A stretch of 64,000 bases of DNA from Synechococcus sp. BIOS-U3-1 (GCF_014279975.1 NZ_CP047936.1:2646835-2710834); one strand, 5' to 3'. Positions 35,674 to 45,514 are shown, counted from the first letter of the stretch. Numbers and translations: made by a program. The notes: generated by a model not told the origin, from the letters alone.

Positions 35674-37293
35674 GTGCCGGAAACTGGAGCCCTGCGTGCG
35701 GTGATGGCTTTTCCCAGCACCTACACAGTGGGAATCACCAGCCTCGGATATCAAATCGTGTGGGCGACTCTGGCCATGCGGTCCGATCTGGATGTGCGGC
35801 GGCTGTTCACCGACCAGAGCGATCCACCTCATCGACAATGCGATCTGTTCGGACTCTCCCTCAGCTGGGAACTCGATGGTCCGGTTCTGCTTGATCTACT
35901 GGAGCAGCAACGGATACCTATCTGGAGCGAGCAACGATCGGATCAGGATCCAATCGTGTTCGGGGGTGGTCCTGTGCTGACTGCGAACCCCGAACCGCTG
36001 GCTCCCTTTTTCGATGTGATTCTTCTGGGAGACGGCGAAGAACTGCTGCCCAGCTTCATCGACACTCTTCAGGAGGTCCGGACTGAATCACGATCCGTCC
36101 GTCTGCGGCGGCTGGCTCAGGTCCCCGGGATTTACGTGCCATCGCTATACGCCCCGCGCTACGGAAACGACGGCTGTCTACAAAGCATTGACCCCATCGA
36201 GACAGATCTGCCACCAACGATCAGCAAGCAGACCTGGCGTGGCAACAGCCTCAGCCATTCAACGGTGATCACTCCCGAATCCGCCTGGCCCGATATCCAC
36301 ATGGTGGAGGTGGTGCGCAGCTGCCCAGAACTGTGCCGCTTCTGTCTGGCCAGCTATCTCACCCTTCCCTTCCGCACTCCCTCTCTTGACGACGGCCTGA
36401 TTCCTGCCGTCGAGAAAGGTCTTGTCGCAACGCGCCGGCTGGGACTGCTTGGTGCATCAGTGACGCAGCATCCACAGTTCGCAGAGCTATTGAGCTGGCT
36501 TGGTCATGACCGCTTTGATGACGTTCGCCTGAGTGTGAGTTCGGTGCGGGCAGCCACCGTAACGACTGAACTTGCGAGCGGATTGGCCAGACGCGGCAGT
36601 AAATCACTGACGATCGCCATCGAAAGCGGCAGCGAACGCATGCGCGAGGTGGTGAACAAAAAGCTGAGCAACGAGGAGATCAGCGCCGCTGCGCGCCATG
36701 CCAAGGAAGGGGGTCTGCGTGCCCTCAAGCTCTACGGAATGGTTGGACTGCCCAGTGAACAGGATGAGGATGTGGAATCAACGGCAGATCTGCTGCTTCA
36801 ACTCAAGAAAACCACCCCTGGCTTGCGTTTCACCCTGGGTGTGAGCACCTTTGTCCCCAAGGCTCAGACGCCTTTCCAATGGCAGGGCGTGAGACCTGAA
36901 GCCGACAAACGCCTTAAACGGCTGGCCAAACGACTGAAACCAAAAGGAATTGATCTGCGACCCGAAAGTTACGGCTGGAGTGTGATCCAAGCTCTGCTCT
37001 CTCGCAGTGACCGCCGTTTGGCTCCGGTGATTGCCGCAGTCCGAGGATCACAGGAAAGCCTCGGGGGCTGGAAGAAGGCTTATCGCAGCAGCAGAGCAGG
37101 AGAACTGCCGGGGGCCAGAAGTGGTGGGATAGATCTACCTTTGCCTCCCCCATGGGAACAGGTGGTGCACGACAACTGGGGTGAAGACGTTGTGCTGCCC
37201 TGGGACCACCTCAACGGCCCGCTGGGACAAAAGACCTTGCTCAAGCATCAGAAGCTTTCTCTGGCTGAAGCCGCACCGACAGTTCAGGACTGA
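35674..37293 (+). CDS. B12-binding-domain radical SAM protein
   Basis: A 539-residue radical SAM protein with an N-terminal cobalamin-type Rossmann domain (FPSTYTVGITSLGYQ, then VFGGGPVLTANP and LLGDGEE) and the 4Fe-4S motif CxxxCxxC in CPELCRFC. The substrate is unknown, and it resembles the widespread uncharacterised cyanobacterial family. The start given is GTG 35674. The open frame extends to 35620 with no ATG/GTG/TTG, and the residues LLNQETLLFDPA before the GTG look conserved, so the true start is doubtful. It overlaps the 3' end of the convergent O-antigen gene by 53 bases. Confidence 0.85.
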   Translation: MPETGALRAVMAFPSTYTVGITSLGYQIVWATLAMRSDLDVRRLFTDQSDPPHRQCDLFGLSLSWELDGPVLLDLLEQQRIPIWSEQRSDQDPIVFGGGPVLTANPEPLAPFFDVILLGDGEELLPSFIDTLQEVRTESRSVRLRRLAQVPGIYVPSLYAPRYGNDGCLQSIDPIETDLPPTISKQTWRGNSLSHSTVITPESAWPDIHMVEVVRSCPELCRFCLASYLTLPFRTPSLDDGLIPAVEKGLVATRRLGLLGASVTQHPQFAELLSWLGHDRFDDVRLSVSSVRAATVTTELASGLARRGSKSLTIAIESGSERMREVVNKKLSNEEISAAARHAKEGGLRALKLYGMVGLPSEQDEDVESTADLLLQLKKTTPGLRFTLGVSTFVPKAQTPFQWQGVRPEADKRLKRLAKRLKPKGIDLRPESYGWSVIQALLSRSDRRLAPVIAAVRGSQESLGGWKKAYRSSRAGELPGARSGGIDLPLPPPWEQVVHDNWGEDVVLPWDHLNGPLGQKTLLKHQKLSLAEAAPTVQD

Positions 37294-38524
37294 AGGACGC
37301 TCGCAGACCCGCGAGCAGAATCCACCCGGCGATGTTCACTCGACTGTCAAAAAAGGGCAGATCCGTTCCATGCAAAACCATCAGCACGAAGAACGCTGTC
37401 CACCAGGCCCGGTCAAACAGTCCTGAGAGTCCTCGACGCAGGCTCACCACCAACAGGGCTAAGACGAAGCCCAAAAGCAGAAACGCCACCGGGAGGCCAT
37501 GACCGATGGCCAACTCCAGCGGCAGATTGTGGGCATGGCCATGCCACTGACCGGTGCGAAGTGGATAAATCGCCGAGAACGCTGCTGCTCCCCAACCCAA
37601 CCAAGGACGTTCAGCAATCAATTGCAGAGCAACGTTCCATTGACTAATGCGAGTGGAAGCCAGAACCCGCTCTCCCGCGTACTGACTGTCGTTGAGGCGA
37701 GCCCAGAGAGTCTCTGGCACCAGCGACCGAGCAGGATCCTGGAGAATCAGCGGCACACCTGGAAGCACTGACAGCAACACAGGCAAAAGCGCCAGCACCA
37801 GCAGAGGAATCAACCAGGGCCAGCTGGGTGGACCTAGAACGAGAGGCACCACCAGCATCAGTGAACCCCAGCCATTGCGGGATTCCGTGAGCACCAAGGC
37901 CACCACCAACAACACGGCCAGGATGACGACCACGAACCGACGCCAGCGGTTCAGCCCCTGTTGAACGAGGGCAGCCAGGGTCAGTGGCCAAACCATGGAC
38001 AACCAAGCGGAAGCAATGTTGGCGTAATCAAACAGACCGGAAAGACGCCCTTCAGGACGGCCACCTGCTGCCATGAACCAGACGATCAAACCACCCAGCA
38101 GCTGCCAGGGTCCCTGCCATCCCCACCAGAGTTGGCCGAGACCAGTCACCACCACAGGGACACTGCCTGCCACCAACCAAAGGGCAGAGCGCCGCCGGGC
38201 CTCCCGACTCATGACGTAGGGCTGAAAACCCCAGAATCCCCAGAAAAAAGGAAGCCAGTTGCCCAGCCCCACCCAGGCGAGTCCCTGGTCGTAGGCCTGA
38301 AAGCAACCAAGGATCATCAGGCCTGAAGCCGCCAGCAGCGGGGCATTCCAGAGGTCACGCCAACAGGACCGTTCACGCCCAACACAGCCAAACAACAGCG
38401 CAGGGAACAGCAACAGACTTCCAAGCAGAGCTGACGATGGCAGCAGAAACAGGCCGAGCTGAAAGCAACGCCAACCGCGTGAAGACGCCAGTGAAGGTCG
38501 GTTCTGGTCCAGCCAGACCATCAT
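37241..38524 (-). CDS. O-antigen ligase/polymerase family membrane protein
   Basis: A 427-residue protein with about eleven hydrophobic segments and a Wzy_C-type central region. After the membrane block SRNGWGSLMLVVPLVLGP comes the periplasmic stretch with WLGWGAAAFSAIYPL and GHAHNLPLELA, typical of O-antigen ligases. The cyanobacterial IctB relatives share this fold. The start ATG overlaps the purU stop as ATGA, so it is the last gene of an srx-purU operon. The substrate polysaccharide is unknown. Confidence 0.8.
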   Translation of the reverse strand: MMVWLDQNRPSLASSRGWRCFQLGLFLLPSSALLGSLLLFPALLFGCVGRERSCWRDLWNAPLLAASGLMILGCFQAYDQGLAWVGLGNWLPFFWGFWGFQPYVMSREARRRSALWLVAGSVPVVVTGLGQLWWGWQGPWQLLGGLIVWFMAAGGRPEGRLSGLFDYANIASAWLSMVWPLTLAALVQQGLNRWRRFVVVILAVLLVVALVLTESRNGWGSLMLVVPLVLGPPSWPWLIPLLVLALLPVLLSVLPGVPLILQDPARSLVPETLWARLNDSQYAGERVLASTRISQWNVALQLIAERPWLGWGAAAFSAIYPLRTGQWHGHAHNLPLELAIGHGLPVAFLLLGFVLALLVVSLRRGLSGLFDRAWWTAFFVLMVLHGTDLPFFDSRVNIAGWILLAGLRASFSPELSVRLQPEKASDA

Positions 38525-39432
38525 GCGAACACTGCAGTGCGGCCTCGATAGACCATCACCTGACGGCAGAGATGAAGGCGCAGAGCCCTTGCCAGAGCCA
38601 GTCTCTCGGTGTCGCGACCCTTTCGAATCAGATCTTGCACCTCATCGCGATGGCTCACATGGGCGATGGTCTGCTCGATGATCGGGCCGTCATCCAGTTC
38701 CTCGGTGACGTAATGGGAGGTCGCACCAATCAACTTCACGCCCCGTTCCCAGGCACGGTGATAGGGCTGTGCACCCTTAAAGGCAGGCAGAAATGAGTGA
38801 TGGATATTGATCACATTGGGGAATTGCTCGAGGAAGGTACCGCTGAGCACCTGCATGTACTTGGCCAGCACCACCAGCTCCACCCGATGTTCCATCAGCA
38901 GCTCAAGGATGGCCTGCTCAGCTTCAGCCTTGGTCTCGCGGGTCACTGGCACATGCACAAAAGGGACCCCGAACTCCTTACAGCTGCTCTCCAAATCATT
39001 GTGATTGGCAATCACGATGGGAACCTGCATCGGCAATTCACCACTGCGTGCCCGCCAGAGCAGATCAAGCAGGCAATGACTTTGCTTGCTCACCAGAATC
39101 GCCACACGGGGATGCTCATCAGAGAAGTGCAGCTGAGCCTCACCACCGAGCCGTTGTGCCAGAGACTCCGCTGCAGGTGCAATCGCCTGGCGCGGTAAAC
39201 CGAAACCCTCCAGGTCCCACTCGATCCTGCTGAGAAACAGACCGGCACCGACATCGGTGTGGTGATCAGCATGTCGAATATTGCCCCCGTTCGCAGCCAC
39301 CCAGCCGGCGAGCTCACTCACGAGTGCCGGACGATCAGGACAGATCAGCTGAAGGATGACCGAAGCGGAGGACAAGGATCTCAGAGAGATGAGAACGTTG
39401 ATTCTGCGCCCGGATGGTTCCCTACGTCTCAA
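38521..39432 (-). CDS. purU: formyltetrahydrofolate deformylase
   Basis: Hydrolyses 10-formyl-THF to formate and THF. An N-terminal ACT domain (ILQLICPDRPALVSELAGW) precedes the formyltransferase core with INIHHSFLPAFKGAQPYHRA and GATSHYVTEELDDGPII, which hold the catalytic Asn/His/Asp. No ATG opens the frame. The TTG at 39432 makes a TTGA overlap with the srx stop and gives 303 residues. A TTG at 39375 gives the usual 284. The formate made could feed the PurT encoded at 50222. Confidence 0.93.
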   Translation of the reverse strand: MRRREPSGRRINVLISLRSLSSASVILQLICPDRPALVSELAGWVAANGGNIRHADHHTDVGAGLFLSRIEWDLEGFGLPRQAIAPAAESLAQRLGGEAQLHFSDEHPRVAILVSKQSHCLLDLLWRARSGELPMQVPIVIANHNDLESSCKEFGVPFVHVPVTRETKAEAEQAILELLMEHRVELVVLAKYMQVLSGTFLEQFPNVINIHHSFLPAFKGAQPYHRAWERGVKLIGATSHYVTEELDDGPIIEQTIAHVSHRDEVQDLIRKGRDTERLALARALRLHLCRQVMVYRGRTAVFA

Positions 39433-39689
39433 CGAAGATGCAGGTTCAGATCTCTGGTGGTGGCCTTTCGGATCCGAGCACGAATGGTTGGCAATCCGAG
39501 GCGTTCGTGAGCTGCAACCCTGTGACAGCCGTTAAACCCCCAGAGCTGACCATCCACCTCCAGCAGATCGATCGGTTCGTGCAATCCCTCCTGGCGTATC
39601 GAAGCCATCAGGGATTCCACCTTGTCTTCGTCAAGAAATCGCTGCAGAGGTCGACGGACGGATGCCAAAGCCACCGTGTCCACCCTCAT
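39429..39689 (-). CDS. srx: sulfiredoxin
   Basis: An 86-residue ParB/Srx-fold protein. The catalytic motif GFNGCHRV with C55 matches sulfiredoxin, which reduces hyperoxidised (sulfinic) 2-Cys peroxiredoxin using ATP. The N-terminal part (LASVRRPLQRFLDEDKV) is typical. It heads an operon with purU and the O-antigen ligase-like gene. Divergent from psbQ over about 77 bases. Confidence 0.88.
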   Translation of the reverse strand: MRVDTVALASVRRPLQRFLDEDKVESLMASIRQEGLHEPIDLLEVDGQLWGFNGCHRVAAHERLGLPTIRARIRKATTRDLNLHLR

Positions 39690-39766
39690 GAGCGCACTCC
39701 TGTAACGACGTTTGATCAGCGGAATTTAGGTGGCGGTTAAAGTCGCTTGCACACATGTGAACTCCG

Positions 39767-40225
39767 ATGCTGAGCGCCCTGCGCCGCGTGGCCGCCCTTT
39801 GCCTCTGCCTCGTCCTCTGTTTCGGCCTCGCCGCTTGTGACGGCAGCGCCAATGCCAATCCTGCCACCATCAGTCCTGAGGATATGGCTGTCATCCGCCG
39901 CCAGGCGGAAGGGTTCACTGCTGCCAAGGATCGGCTGCCTGAACTTGCCAAGCTCGTTGATGAACGCGACTGGACCTTCACTCGCAACCTGATCCATGGC
40001 CCCATGCAGGAAGTGGGCCGCGAAATGCTTTACATCAATCAACGCCTGCTTCCCCAGGACCGAGCAGAAGCCAACAAATTGGCGAAATCCCTGAAGGACG
40101 CCATGGCTGATCTCGATGAAGCCGCTCGTCTGCAGGACAGCGACAAACTTCAGAAGTTTTACGACGACCTTGAGGCTGACTTCGCGAATTACGCCGCAGT
40201 CATCCCAGAGCAGGCTCTGAGCTGA
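39767..40225 (+). CDS. psbQ: photosystem II protein PsbQ (CyanoQ)
   Basis: Lumenal lipoprotein of photosystem II, 152 residues, stabilising the oxygen-evolving side. The signal peptide ends in the lipobox LAAC with lipidated Cys24, and the mature part is a helical bundle (WTFTRNLIHGPMQEVGREML, then LPQDRAEANKLAKSLKDAM). Its stop codon overlaps the start region of the next oxidoreductase as CTGA. This gene is a strong sign of an oxygenic cyanobacterium. Confidence 0.93.
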   Translation: MLSALRRVAALCLCLVLCFGLAACDGSANANPATISPEDMAVIRRQAEGFTAAKDRLPELAKLVDERDWTFTRNLIHGPMQEVGREMLYINQRLLPQDRAEANKLAKSLKDAMADLDEAARLQDSDKLQKFYDDLEADFANYAAVIPEQALS

Positions 40226-41328
40226 TCGCCTCCATTGCCGTCATCGGTGCTGGAGTGACCGGCACCGGCACAGCTTGGCAACTTGCCGAGCAAGGGCACA
40301 GTGTTTTGATCGCCGACCCTCTGCTGGCTCAGCCGATCCCGGACAAGCCGGCTGATCGTGATCTCAATGGCAGCACTGCTTCGCTTGGTGTTCTCATGGG
40401 CCATGCCTTTCGGCGTTCGAGCGGCCGGGCCTGGAGACTGCGCCAACGCAGCATGACGCTGTGGCCGTCGTGGGTTGAGCAACTGAATCATCCAGAGTCA
40501 CCTCTGCATCTGGAGACTCCGCTAATCCAACTCGCAGGCAGTGCCGAAGAAGCTCTGCGCATGCAACAGCTCACGTCAACGAAACCCAATTCAGGACTGC
40601 ATTTCATCGACGACGACAGCCTTGAGCAGGCTGATCCTGTTTGGCCCCAGGCTGGTCATGGGGCAATGCTGTCCGAAAATGATGGCCGGATCGATCCTCT
40701 GAAACTGTTGCAGGCGCTGAGGAGGAGCCTGGTTCAACACAACGTCGAGCTTCGAGCGACAGACGTTGTGGAACTGCAGCGGCGAAGCAGCTCACATCGG
40801 CACCATTGGCAGCTCATCAACGCGGACGGACGGAACGAAGACGTCGATCTGGTGGTGATCTGCTCCGCATTAGGCAGCACCAAACTGCTGCAGCGCCTTG
40901 GGCATCAGCGCCCCATGGATGCCGTACTCGGACAGGTGCTTGAGCTTCAGCTCAACAAGCAAGCCAAGCAATGGTCAGGATGGCCAGCAGTTCTCACCTG
41001 CGGCGGCATCAATCTGATTCCCCATGGACAAGACCGGCTGTGGATCGGAGCCACGTTGGAGCCAGGGGTGAAAGCGGATTCCGCAGCCACAGAGACCATG
41101 AGACGGTTGAACGGCCTAGCCCCGGCATGGCTTGAAGACTCCTGTTTACTCGGCCAGTGGCATGGCTTGCGTGCACGACCACGAGAAAGACCTGCTCCAC
41201 TGCTGGAAGAGCTCGAACCTGGACTTCTGCTGGCATCAGGGCACTACCGCAACGGCGTGTTGCTAACCCCGGCAACCGCTGAGTGGGTTGGCCAACACAT
41301 TAATAAAGCAATGATTACCAGCTCTTAA
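40222..41328 (+). CDS. FAD-dependent oxidoreductase (DAO family)
   Basis: A 368-residue flavoprotein of the D-amino acid/glycine oxidase type. The FAD-binding beta-alpha-beta block SIAVIGAGVTGTGTAWQLAE begins before the first GTG at 40255, and no ATG, GTG or TTG exists in frame back to the stop at 40177. A CTG at 40222 makes a CTGA overlap with the psbQ stop, and ATT 40234 (then AVIGAGVTG) is another rare option. I give 40222. The C-terminal GLRARPRERPAPLLEEL and SGHYRNGVLLTPATA blocks are typical. The substrate is unknown. Confidence 0.82.
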   Translation: MIASIAVIGAGVTGTGTAWQLAEQGHSVLIADPLLAQPIPDKPADRDLNGSTASLGVLMGHAFRRSSGRAWRLRQRSMTLWPSWVEQLNHPESPLHLETPLIQLAGSAEEALRMQQLTSTKPNSGLHFIDDDSLEQADPVWPQAGHGAMLSENDGRIDPLKLLQALRRSLVQHNVELRATDVVELQRRSSSHRHHWQLINADGRNEDVDLVVICSALGSTKLLQRLGHQRPMDAVLGQVLELQLNKQAKQWSGWPAVLTCGGINLIPHGQDRLWIGATLEPGVKADSAATETMRRLNGLAPAWLEDSCLLGQWHGLRARPRERPAPLLEELEPGLLLASGHYRNGVLLTPATAEWVGQHINKAMITSS

Positions 41329-41400
41329 ATGAAGAGGCAACGGCCTGACATAAGTTCCGACAGGCATCAATTCAGCTCTTCCATTTTCATCCTCGAGATC

Positions 41401-42396
41401 ATGGCTCGCTCTCTCAACGCATGGGCACTCACTGCTGTCGCCAGCATGACCGCAGGACTGACCCTGTCTGCTTGCTCAAGCGGCGACGGTAACCAAGCCC
41501 AGAGAAACCTTTCTGCAGCTGGCGCTTCCTTTCCTGCGGCGATCTACCAGCGGTGGTTTCAGGGACTGTCACAGCAAGGTGTCTACGTCAATTATCAGTC
41601 GATTGGCTCAGGTGCCGGAGTCCGGCAATTCACAGCAGAAACAGTCGATTTCGGTGCATCAGACAAACCGATGAAGCCCGAAGCCATCTCCAAAGTGAGC
41701 CGCGGAGTGGTGCAGATTCCGATGACCGCTGGTGCGATCGCCGTGGCTTACAACAACGCCGACTGCGAGCTGTCACTCACGCAGAAACAACTGGCAGGCA
41801 TTTTTCTCGGGCAGATCACGAACTACAGCGAACTGGGTTGTGCTGACAAAGAGATCAACGTGGTTCACCGTTCCGATGGCTCCGGCACCACCTTCAACTT
41901 CACCAAACATCTGGCAGCCATCAGCCCCCGGTGGAAAACAGAAGTTGGTGTTGCCAAATCCGTTCAATGGCCCACTGGAGTGGGAGCCAAAGGCAATGAA
42001 GGTGTGGCCGCCCAACTCACTCAAATCAATGGTGGAATCGGTTACGTCGAGCTGGCTTACATCCAAGGAGCCCTTAAGGCGGCGGCTGTAGAAAACGCCA
42101 GCGGCAAGAAAGTCAAGCCCACCAATGCCACTGCAAGCGAAGCTCTGGGTTCCATTGTCCTGGGTCCCGATTTGATCGGCAGTAATCCCAATCCAAAAGG
42201 GGGCTATCCGATCGTCACCTTCACCTGGGTGCTGGCCTACAAGACAGGCAACGACGACAAAACGGCAATGTTGAAGAAGACTTTCAACTACATGCTTTCA
42301 GAGGAAGCACAATCGCAAGCTCCTGAACTGGGCTACATCTCCCTACCTCCTGAAGTGGTGAACAAAGCCAAAGCTGCTGCAGATTCCATCAACTGA
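41401..42396 (+). CDS. pstS: phosphate-binding lipoprotein PstS
   Basis: Periplasmic phosphate-binding protein, 331 residues from ATG 41401, delivering phosphate to the PstCAB importer. The lipobox is LSAC with Cys25. Phosphate-binding blocks include AAGASFPAAIYQRW, SIGSGAGVRQF, FGASDKPM and HRSDGSGTTFNFT. A longer frame from 41329 would put 24 polar residues before the signal peptide and is unlikely. No pstCAB genes are seen in this window. I could not make out a clear Pho box in the short upstream spacer. Confidence 0.95.
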   Translation: MARSLNAWALTAVASMTAGLTLSACSSGDGNQAQRNLSAAGASFPAAIYQRWFQGLSQQGVYVNYQSIGSGAGVRQFTAETVDFGASDKPMKPEAISKVSRGVVQIPMTAGAIAVAYNNADCELSLTQKQLAGIFLGQITNYSELGCADKEINVVHRSDGSGTTFNFTKHLAAISPRWKTEVGVAKSVQWPTGVGAKGNEGVAAQLTQINGGIGYVELAYIQGALKAAAVENASGKKVKPTNATASEALGSIVLGPDLIGSNPNPKGGYPIVTFTWVLAYKTGNDDKTAMLKKTFNYMLSEEAQSQAPELGYISLPPEVVNKAKAAADSIN

Positions 42397-42430
42397 GCGA
42401 TCGCAGGGAACGAATGCTTCCTTTTTTGTG

Positions 42431-42462
42431 CAATAAAAAACCCCGTCTGTGACCAGACGGGG
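42431..42462 (-). terminator. intrinsic terminator of dnaK
   Basis: On the minus strand CCCCGTCTG-GTCA-CAGACGGGG forms a perfect 9-base-pair stem with a GTCA loop, followed by TTTTTTATTG. It begins 44 bases after the dnaK stop. For pstS on the plus strand the same stem lacks a T-run, but it could still act on both sides. Confidence 0.85.
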
Positions 42463-42506
42463 AAAGATAAAAAGGAGACAAATCAAGAATGGTTTGCCTT
42501 AATTGA

Positions 42507-44423
42507 TCACTTGGATTCAGTGAATTCAGCATCGATCACATCATCTCCAGACTCACCAGATCCAGATCCACCTCCAGGATTCGCGCCTGAGTCGCCTCCT
42601 GGAGCTGCACCGGCTTCAGCACCAGCCTGCTGATAAACAGATGCGCCAACGGTGTAGAGCTCCTGCTGCAGTTCTTCCAGCAAAGTCTTCATCGCGTCGT
42701 AATCCTCCTTCTCAGTGGCCTCTTTGAGCTTGGTGCGCTTCTCCTGGACCTTGGCCTTGGCATCTGCATCAACCTTGTCTCCCAGCTCCTCGACCTGTTT
42801 CTCTGCCTGGTAAATGAGGGTTTCAGCCTGATTCTTCAGATCGATCCGCTCACGCTTTTCCTTATCGGCGCTGGCGTTGGATTCGGCATCCTTGACCATG
42901 GTCTCCACCTCGGAGTCGCTGAGGGTGGAGGCTCCGGTGATGGAGATGGATTGCTCCTTGCCGCTGCCCTTGTCCTTAGCAGTGACGCTGAGAATGCCGT
43001 TGGCATCGATGTCGAAAGTCACTTCAATCTGAGGCACGCCACGGGGAGCAGCGGGAATGCCATCAAGACGGAAGGTTCCCAGACTCTTGTTGTCGGAAGC
43101 CATCTCGCGCTCGCCCTGGAGCACGTGAATTTCCACGTTGGTCTGGCCGTCCACAGCAGTGGAGTAGGTCTCAGACTTCTTGGTTGGAACCGTTGTATTG
43201 CGGGTGATCATCTTGGTCATCACACCGCCGAGAGTCTCCACGCCCAGAGAGAGGGGAGTGACATCCAACAAAAGGATGTCTTTGACTTCACCGGCAAGGA
43301 CGCCGCCCTGAATGGCAGCACCCACTGCAACCACCTCATCGGGATTCACGGTCTGATTGGGATCTTTACCGGTAACGCGCTTGACCAGCTCAAGTACGGC
43401 TGGAATCCGGGTTGAACCACCCACCATCACGATCTCGTCGAGCTCGCCGGAGGACAACTTGGCGTCCTTGAGCGATTGCTCAACAGGAATGCGACAACGA
43501 TCAATCAGCTTGGAGGCCAGCTCCTCAAACTTGCCCCGTGTGAGGGTGAGATCGAGATGCTTAGGACCTTCAGGGGTAGCCGTGATGAACGGCAGATTGA
43601 TCTCGCTCTGAGTGGCGCTGGAGAGTTCAATTTTGGCTTTTTCAGCAGCTTCGGTGAGGCGCTGAAGCGCCTGCTTGTCCTGACGCAGATCGATGCCTTC
43701 ATTGGACTTGAAGGTGTCGGCCAAGTGATCGACGATCACCTTGTCAAAGTCATCGCCACCGAGATGGGTGTCACCCGAGGTGGAGAGCACCTCGAACACA
43801 CCATCACCCACCTCCAGAACGGAGACGTCGAAAGTGCCGCCGCCTAAGTCGAAAACCAGAATTCGCTCATTGCTCTTCTTGTCGAGGCCGTAGGCGAGTG
43901 CAGCCGCAGTCGGCTCGTTAATGATGCGCAGCACCTCGAGACCAGCAATTTTGCCAGCGTCCTTGGTGGCTTGACGCTGGGAGTCGTTGAAATAGGCGGG
44001 AACGGTGATCACCGCCTGGGTCACAGACTCGCCGAGGTACTTGCCGGCATCCTCTGCCAACTTGCGCAGCACCTGGGCGGAAACTTCCTCAGGGGCGAAC
44101 TGCTTTTCGAGAACCGGACACTTCACCTTCACGTTGGAGCCGGCTTTTTCAACCGTGTAGCTCACTTCCTTCGACTCTTCGTTCACTTCATCGACCCGAC
44201 GGCCGATGAATCGCTTCACGGAATAAAAGGTGTTGTCAGGATTCATGACCGCCTGGCGCTTGGCAATCTGACCCACCAATTGATCTTGATTCTTGGTGTA
44301 GGCCACCACGGACGGCGTGGTGCGGAAGCCCTCGGCATTGGCGATCACGGTGGGCTTGCCGCCCTCCATCACCGACACACAACTGTTGGTGGTTCCGAGA
44401 TCGATGCCGACAACCTTGCCCAT
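42507..44423 (-). CDS. dnaK: chaperone protein DnaK (Hsp70)
   Basis: ATP-dependent Hsp70 chaperone, 638 residues. The N-terminal [17 protein letters not shown] phosphate loop, [13 protein letters not shown] and the ATPase [13 protein letters not shown] block are visible, then the substrate-binding domain and a Gly/Ala-rich C-terminal tail ending [13 protein letters not shown] good ribosome binding site (AGGAG) precedes the start. No CIRCE repeat was seen before it. No dnaJ or grpE is adjacent. Cyanobacteria carry several dnaK copies, and I do not assign a number. Confidence 0.97.
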   Translation of the reverse strand: MGKVVGIDLGTTNSCVSVMEGGKPTVIANAEGFRTTPSVVAYTKNQDQLVGQIAKRQAVMNPDNTFYSVKRFIGRRVDEVNEESKEVSYTVEKAGSNVKVKCPVLEKQFAPEEVSAQVLRKLAEDAGKYLGESVTQAVITVPAYFNDSQRQATKDAGKIAGLEVLRIINEPTAAALAYGLDKKSNERILVFDLGGGTFDVSVLEVGDGVFEVLSTSGDTHLGGDDFDKVIVDHLADTFKSNEGIDLRQDKQALQRLTEAAEKAKIELSSATQSEINLPFITATPEGPKHLDLTLTRGKFEELASKLIDRCRIPVEQSLKDAKLSSGELDEIVMVGGSTRIPAVLELVKRVTGKDPNQTVNPDEVVAVGAAIQGGVLAGEVKDILLLDVTPLSLGVETLGGVMTKMITRNTTVPTKKSETYSTAVDGQTNVEIHVLQGEREMASDNKSLGTFRLDGIPAAPRGVPQIEVTFDIDANGILSVTAKDKGSGKEQSISITGASTLSDSEVETMVKDAESNASADKEKRERIDLKNQAETLIYQAEKQVEELGDKVDADAKAKVQEKRTKLKEATEKEDYDAMKTLLEELQQELYTVGASVYQQAGAEAGAAPGGDSGANPGGGSGSGESGDDVIDAEFTESK

Positions 44424-44558
44424 CCTTGTCTCCTTGCTTCGCGTAGTGACTGATTAAATCCCTTGCATCTTCGGCAGAGGCAATGCCTCCAGGCGAGGTG
44501 TGGTTCCCGAACAGACCGATGACGCAGCAGGCTGGTGAAGAGGATCGCGCTTCCCCGA

Positions 44559-45455
44559 ATGATCAGCGGAACCACTGAATTGATCGGCTTGCTTGGTCAA
44601 CCCGTGAGCCACTCCTTGTCACCGGCGATGCACAACGCCGCACTGAAGGCAATGGCGCTTAATTGGCGCTACATGGCATTTCCCTGTGACGCTGAAAATC
44701 TGAAGGCGGCGCTCGATGGACTGCAGGGCGTAGGTTGCCGCGGCCTGAGCGTGACGATTCCGCACAAACAGCAGGTGGTAGGTCTCTGCCAAGAGCTAAG
44801 CCCCCTTGCCAGACGACTGGGTGCCGTCAACACGCTCACTCCCCTCAAAGAAGGAGGCTGGCATGGCCACAACACCGATATGGAGGGTTTTCTTGCGCCG
44901 CTGCAGACGCAGTTGGAGCAGTGGCAGGGTGCAGAGGCCGTGGTAATGGGCTGCGGTGGCAGCGCCCGCGCCGTGGTGGCTGGGCTGCAGCAACTTCCGC
45001 TGACCGCAATTCATGTCGCCGGGAGACGCCCAGATGCGCTGGATACCTTCCTGAAAGACCTGCGTGCAGACCAGTGCAACGACAGCGTGCCGCTGATCTC
45101 CATGAGCCTCGATCCTGAACCGCTCAGCAGGGTCTTGAAACGATCGAAGCTCGTGGTGAACACCACTCCTGTGGGAATGCAGGGGCACGGGGATGACAAG
45201 GCAATGCCGCTCAGCAGTGACCTCTGGACAAAAAGTATCGATTCATCCGTAACCCTCTATGACCTGATCTACACGCCGCGACCAACACCTTGGCTTGAAC
45301 TGGGTCAACAGCACGGATGCCGCACCATTGATGGCCTGGAAATGCTGGTTGAGCAAGGAGCTGCAGCGCTGCGTCGATGGTCAGGCCGAGAGGATGTCCC
45401 GGTTGATCAGATGCGGGAAGGTGCTCTTCGAAGCCTGGGTGCACATCAGGCTTAA
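44559..45455 (+). CDS. aroE: shikimate dehydrogenase
   Basis: NADP-dependent reduction of 3-dehydroshikimate to shikimate. The 298-residue protein has the substrate loop GLLGQPVSHSLSPAMHNAAL with the catalytic lysine region TIPHKQQVV, then the Rossmann motif VVMGCGGSARAVVAGL. I chose ATG 44559 (MISGTTE) as the family start. A GTG at 44535 is in frame. Divergent from dnaK. Confidence 0.94.
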   Translation: MISGTTELIGLLGQPVSHSLSPAMHNAALKAMALNWRYMAFPCDAENLKAALDGLQGVGCRGLSVTIPHKQQVVGLCQELSPLARRLGAVNTLTPLKEGGWHGHNTDMEGFLAPLQTQLEQWQGAEAVVMGCGGSARAVVAGLQQLPLTAIHVAGRRPDALDTFLKDLRADQCNDSVPLISMSLDPEPLSRVLKRSKLVVNTTPVGMQGHGDDKAMPLSSDLWTKSIDSSVTLYDLIYTPRPTPWLELGQQHGCRTIDGLEMLVEQGAAALRRWSGREDVPVDQMREGALRSLGAHQA

Positions 45456-45514
45456 CCCGGACAATCCACGGACTGAATCACACGCTCTACGCTCGAGCGA
45501 CTATCGAGGCTGCG

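Noticed and set aside
44424..44558. CIRCE-type heat-shock operator before dnaK
   Set aside because: The TTAGCACTC-N9-GAGTGCTAA repeat is absent.
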